From assembly GCF_048323655.1 (NCBI RefSeq), contig NZ_JBLUWW010000001.1:930001-994000 (forward strand): a DNA stretch of 64,000 nt, in the 5' to 3' direction. The stretch comes from Salinimicrobium soli. Its GTDB lineage: Bacteria > Bacteroidota > Bacteroidia > Flavobacteriales > Flavobacteriaceae. The notes under the pieces are model-generated. The model was not told the origin of the DNA, did not search any database, and saw only the letters and a program-made list of their open reading frames with translations. This document shows, piece after piece, positions 60,637 through 64,000 of the stretch (positions within the stretch are counted from its first letter, which is position 1; each line of letters opens with the position of its first letter). The translations under genes and the position numbers were made by a program.

Positions 60637-61278
60637 ATGGCACAATCAAAGTCAAGTAAGAAATTAATGAACATGGTGTATGGACTGGGTGCATCCGTGG
60701 TAATCCTTGGAGCACTTTTCAAGATCATGCACTGGCCTGCAGGTAACCTTATGCTTATTATTGGTTTGATAGTGGAAGCGATCGTATTCGCTGTTTCTGC
60801 TTTTGAACCTGTTGATGATGAAGTTGATTGGTCATTGGTATATCCTGAATTAGCTGGAGGTGAACCTGGAGCAAGAGGAGGAGTCGTAACTACGCATGAT
60901 GACACTGAAGGAATGCTGTCTAAAAAACTTGACGAGATCCTTCGTGAGGCTAAAATTGATGCCGGACTAATGACAAGTCTGGGAGATAGTATCCGCAACT
61001 TTGAAGGTGCCGCTAAAACTATGATCCCTACTGTTGACGCTATGGCTTCTCAAAAGAAATACAGTGAAGAAATGACCCTTGCTGCTAACCAGCTTGAGTC
61101 ACTTAACAGTATCTATAAAGTACAGGTTGAATCTGCATCGAGACAATCTGAGATCAACGAAGCAGTTGCTGAAAACGCTGAAAGACTAAATCAGCAAATG
61201 GAATCTTTAGCTTCCAACCTTTCTTCTCTAAACGGAGTTTATGGAGGTATGTTATCTGCGATGCATGTAAAAGCCTAA
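60637..61278 (+). CDS. gldL: Gliding motility/T9SS motor protein GldL
   Basis: 213-residue inner-membrane protein. Two helices (about 14-33 and 37-56) are followed by a cytoplasmic coiled-coil domain with LDEILREAKIDAGLMTSLGDSI and NQQMESLASNLSSLNG-like heptads. GldL with GldM forms the proton-driven motor of the T9SS. Acidic residues Glu47 and Glu57 flank the second helix, 10 apart, the same spacing I recall for the functionally important Glu49/Glu59 of F. johnsoniae GldL. It begins 59 nt after gldK. Confidence 0.97.
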   Translation: MAQSKSSKKLMNMVYGLGASVVILGALFKIMHWPAGNLMLIIGLIVEAIVFAVSAFEPVDDEVDWSLVYPELAGGEPGARGGVVTTHDDTEGMLSKKLDEILREAKIDAGLMTSLGDSIRNFEGAAKTMIPTVDAMASQKKYSEEMTLAANQLESLNSIYKVQVESASRQSEINEAVAENAERLNQQMESLASNLSSLNGVYGGMLSAMHVKA

Positions 61279-61329
61279 TTGGTTTAAGCATTAGCTAAAA
61301 CTAGTATTAAAATTAAACTTAATTAGAGA

Positions 61330-62874
61330 ATGGCGTCTGGAAAACAATCACCAAGACAGAAGATGATCAACCTGATGTATCTGGTCTTCATCGCGATGAT
61401 GGCCCTGAATATGTCAAAAGAGGTGCTTACTGCCTTTGGGATCATCAACGAAAAAATAACTGAATCAAATGTTGCTGTAACCGAAAGAAACTCTGCTTTT
61501 ATGGCAGGTCTTGAAGCTAAAGTTGAGGAACAACCGGCAAAATACAAACCTTTAAAAGCTAAAGCTGATTCTATTCACGAGCTTACTACGGAATTTACAG
61601 CCTACCTGGAGCAGATAAAAGAAAAAGCCCTTGAAGATATAGATCCTGAAGATCGTAATGACTACGAGGCTATGGATAAATCGGCAGAACTTGATGAATA
61701 CCTGTTTCAAAGTGGGAAACCCAGTGAAGCCGGAAGACAATTTATCAGCCAGGTTGAAAAATTCCGGGATGGAGTTTCCTCTCTTATAGCTGACAACTAT
61801 CCGCAGATAGCAAATGAGATCAGAAATGAATTTAGTACAGCAGATGTTAAAGACAGCGAGGGAGTAACAAAACCTTATCTCGAATATAACTTCGAAGGGT
61901 TTCCGCTTATTGCGTCCCTAACTAAGTTGTCGCAAATGCAAGCTGATGCAAAATCTGCCGAAAGTGATATTCTTTCAGCTATGCTTTCAGGACAACTTCA
62001 AAGCGAGGTATCGCTTACAAATTATGAAGCTATTGTGATCCCTGATAAAACTGCCTTCTTTAATGGAGAGCAATTCACGGGGAAAGTAGTTTTGGGAAGA
62101 GTAGATAAGACTTTGCAGTTCGACAAAGTTATGATCAACGGGAACCAGGTAAGCAGTACCGAAGCAGGACAGGTAAAACTTAAATTCCCTGCAGGGAACG
62201 TAGGTGAACAAAAGATCACCGGAGAACTTCAGTTTAAGGAAGGTGACTCTATTGTGAGCATTCCTGTGAACAGTTCTTATAGTGTGATCCCAAAACCGAA
62301 TTCTGCTGTTATTTCTGCTGATAAGATGAACGTGGTTTATCGTGGAGTTGATAACCCAATGACTATTTCCATCCCAGGAGTTGGAAATGTAAGTGCCAGC
62401 GCACCCGGTCTAAGATCTGTAGGTGGAGCAGGTAACTACATGATGAATGTTACCACTTTGCAGGCGCGTGAGGTAACCATCAATGTTAGCGGACAGCTTC
62501 CTGGCGGTGAAAAAGTTTCTGATAGCAAGACCTTCAGGGTAAAGGATATTCCACGTCCTGTAGGAACTGTTAGAGGAGAAGATGGTACTGTAAGAATGCA
62601 GCGCCAGAATCTTGAGATCTCTACCATTGGTGCAGCCCTTCCAGATTTTGACTTTGATCTTGACCTTCGGGTGACAGGATTTAAGTTTAAAGTTCCGGGG
62701 CAGCCTACCATTCAGGTAAGAGGACAAAGACTGGACGATCAGGCCAAAGCGGCACTGAGACGTGCAGGTAGAGGTGAAGCTATTCAGATCTTTGATGTGG
62801 AGGCTCAGCTCGCCGGAAATTCCAGCTACAAATTGAAGCAGGTATCTCCGGTCCTAGTGGAGTTAACAAACTAA
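61330..62874 (+). CDS. gldM: Gliding motility/T9SS motor protein GldM
   Basis: 514-residue protein with one N-terminal membrane helix (about 14-33) and a long periplasmic part of four beta-rich domains that contact the GldK-GldN ring. The N-terminus SGKQSPRQKMINLMYLVFIAMMALNMSKEVL is the conserved block; Arg9, known to matter in the GldLM motor, is present. Later segments include FNGEQFTGKVVLGRVDKTLQFD and IPRPVGTVRGEDGTVRMQ-like turns. Length matches the family. It starts 51 nt after gldL and ends 12 nt before gldN. Confidence 0.97.
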   Translation: MASGKQSPRQKMINLMYLVFIAMMALNMSKEVLTAFGIINEKITESNVAVTERNSAFMAGLEAKVEEQPAKYKPLKAKADSIHELTTEFTAYLEQIKEKALEDIDPEDRNDYEAMDKSAELDEYLFQSGKPSEAGRQFISQVEKFRDGVSSLIADNYPQIANEIRNEFSTADVKDSEGVTKPYLEYNFEGFPLIASLTKLSQMQADAKSAESDILSAMLSGQLQSEVSLTNYEAIVIPDKTAFFNGEQFTGKVVLGRVDKTLQFDKVMINGNQVSSTEAGQVKLKFPAGNVGEQKITGELQFKEGDSIVSIPVNSSYSVIPKPNSAVISADKMNVVYRGVDNPMTISIPGVGNVSASAPGLRSVGGAGNYMMNVTTLQAREVTINVSGQLPGGEKVSDSKTFRVKDIPRPVGTVRGEDGTVRMQRQNLEISTIGAALPDFDFDLDLRVTGFKFKVPGQPTIQVRGQRLDDQAKAALRRAGRGEAIQIFDVEAQLAGNSSYKLKQVSPVLVELTN

Positions 62875-62886
62875 TAAGTAAAAAAT

Positions 62887-63771
62887 ATGAACTGGAACCG
62901 AATTATAGTTGGATTATGCGGATTGCTCTTTTCGGTGACTTCTTTTGGGCAGACAAATATTCTGAATGCCAAAAGTCCCGATGAGATTGCAGGGGTTGCA
63001 GAACAGGAGTACGGTAAGAATGACCCGCTTGAGTATGGCTATGTAGATGAGCGTGATGTGTTATGGGCTAAAACCACCTGGGAAGTTGTTGATCTGGACG
63101 AAAGAGTGAATTTTCCTCTTTACTATCCAATCGATACTAATCAAATAGGAAGTTCCAGAAGATCATTGTACGATGTATTGATCGCCAACATTAAAAATGG
63201 CAAGATCAAGAACATTTATGCAGACTCATATTTCAACGACAAGCGTACTTTAAAAGATATTCGGGCTGCCTTATCAAAAATTGATACTACAGACCTTGGT
63301 ATTGAACAGTATAATGCCGGTGAAGAGATTGATCAGCAGTACATAAGCCGAAGGGATATTTCTTCTGCTGATATTGCGGAGTATCACATTCGCGGATACT
63401 GGTACTTCGATAAGCGCCAGGCCGAATTGAAATACCGGTTGTTAGGGATCGCACCTGTGGCACCCGATGTGAACTTTATAGACAGTGATGAACCGGCGCT
63501 GGTTGAATTGTTCTGGGTGTGGTTCCCTTCAGCGAGGGAAGTGCTGAATGAAGCCTATGCGTTCAACCCTGAAAATACGGCCCAGCCAATTTCCTTTGAC
63601 CATTTGCTCAATGCCAGGCGTTTTAATGGAACGATCTACGCTGAAGACAACGTACAGGGAGACCGTCAGGTTGATGAATACATTAGCAATAATGCTTTCA
63701 TGCAGCTGTTGGAGTCTCAAAGGATCAGAGAACAGATACGAAACTTTGAACAGGACATGTGGAATTACTGA
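62887..63771 (+). CDS. gldN: Gliding motility/T9SS protein GldN
   Basis: 294-residue exported protein: signal peptide IIVGLCGLLFSVTSFGQ, then DVLWAKTTWEVVDLDERVNFPLYYPID and YSYFNDKRTLKDIRA-like and RGYWYFDKRQAELKYRLLGIAPVAPDV segments that identify GldN/PorN. It forms the periplasmic ring with GldK. Family length is normal. It is the last gene of the operon and is closed by a terminator 24 nt after the stop codon. Confidence 0.97.
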   Translation: MNWNRIIVGLCGLLFSVTSFGQTNILNAKSPDEIAGVAEQEYGKNDPLEYGYVDERDVLWAKTTWEVVDLDERVNFPLYYPIDTNQIGSSRRSLYDVLIANIKNGKIKNIYADSYFNDKRTLKDIRAALSKIDTTDLGIEQYNAGEEIDQQYISRRDISSADIAEYHIRGYWYFDKRQAELKYRLLGIAPVAPDVNFIDSDEPALVELFWVWFPSAREVLNEAYAFNPENTAQPISFDHLLNARRFNGTIYAEDNVQGDRQVDEYISNNAFMQLLESQRIREQIRNFEQDMWNY

Positions 63772-63795
63772 TCCTGGTCATATAGTACTAATTTT

Positions 63796-63826
63796 AAAAA
63801 AGCCTTTCTCTCCGAAAGGCTTTTTT
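63796..63826 (+). terminator. Terminator of gldKLMN
   Basis: AAAAAAGCCTTT / AAAGGCTTTTTT stem with loop CTCTCCG and a T-run. Confidence 0.92.
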
Positions 63827-63843
63827 CTTTCTAAATTTGCGGC

Positions 63844-64000
63844 ATGAAAGACTACATCATTGTTGGCCTTGGCCTTAGTGGGGCAGCTCTGGCTTTTAGG
63901 CTGGAGAAAGAAGGCAAATCCTTTATTGTTTTTGATGATGGCTCGCAAGAAGCATCACGAGTTGCCGGCGGGTTCATGAATCCGGTCATCCTCAAGCGCT
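63844..64000 (+). CDS. FAD-dependent oxidoreductase, 3'-truncated by the window
   Basis: Only the first 52 codons are present. They encode a Rossmann FAD-binding start: YIIVGLGLSGAALAFRLEKEG with the GxGxxG/A dinucleotide motif at residues 8-13, followed by FIVFDDGS and a GGFMNPV segment typical of DadA/MnmC-like (DAO family) oxidoreductases. It starts 18 nt after the gldN terminator. A TAAATTTG -7-like box at 63832-63839 ends 4 nt before the ATG, which would give a leaderless message if it is used, but no -33 TTG is seen. Confidence 0.8.
   Translation, partial: MKDYIIVGLGLSGAALAFRLEKEGKSFIVFDDGSQEASRVAGGFMNPVILKR

Overview
The window is chromosomal DNA from a member of the Bacteroidota, almost certainly family Flavobacteriaceae (a marine Gramella/Salegentibacter/Zunongwangia-like genus is my best guess). 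The grounds are the type IX secretion (T9SS)/gliding genes sprA, remB and gldKLMN, DUF6090 and DUF6089 family proteins, start sites without clear Shine-Dalgarno sequences, and repeated use of the Bacteroidota promoter form TTG-N18..20-TAnnTTTG. There are about 59 protein-coding genes, two of them cut by the window ends. I see no rRNA, tRNA, CRISPR array, insertion sequence, integrase or phage gene.

Layout. 1-9.5 kb: 3' part of sprA (T9SS outer-membrane translocon), gcvH, a VanZ-like gene, two tonB paralogues and remB. 9.6-14.7 kb: respiratory oxidase assembly block with heme O synthase, two subunit III genes, subunit IV, a cysteine-less SCO-like protein, SCO1, DUF420 and a small CxxC membrane protein. 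14.8-22.6 kb: an MacB-type exporter cluster (ATPase, two permeases, two adaptors, one TolC) ending in tsaB. 22.6-25.5 kb: an AT-rich accessory island of two DUF6090 paralogues around an unknown exported protein. 25.5-35.8 kb, mostly minus strand: mscS, dodecin, an Nfu-type protein, murI, two Skp/OmpH proteins, bamA, uppS, DUF6089, nadK and a CBS protein. 35.9-44.3 kb, plus strand: pdxJ, an alpha/beta hydrolase, a FadL-like porin with an SGNH lipoprotein, a small membrane protein, tig, clpP, clpX. 44.4-55.2 kb, mostly minus: sortilin-type Asp-box protein, groES-groEL, and miaB / sigma-54 activator / lptE / TPR protein / secG. 55.4-64 kb, plus: topA, a degenerate arginase-fold protein, gldK-L-M-N and the start of an FAD oxidoreductase.

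How the genes work together. Most of the window is housekeeping: envelope biogenesis (bamA, skp, lptE, secG, uppS, murI), proteostasis (tig, clpPX, groESL) and respiration. Both ends carry T9SS parts: SprA is the outer-membrane channel, GldL-GldM the proton-driven inner-membrane motor and GldK-GldN the periplasmic ring. RemB and the TonB pair sit beside sprA.

The least ordinary stretch is 22.6-25.5 kb. Every intergenic gap there carries a copy of a short palindrome (core TCAAAAATGnCATTTTTGA). The two DUF6090 genes share homologous upstream DNA with an inverted repeat ending on the A of each start codon, and the island is bracketed by two terminators with the same stem. Other points of interest are a decayed double repeat at 48.2-48.5 kb, the TonB-C-like domain fused to RemB, the cysteine-less SCO paralogue, the duplicated N-domain in the Nfu-type protein and the arginase-fold protein lacking half its metal ligands next to gldK. 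I found no convincing new defence or mobile system.
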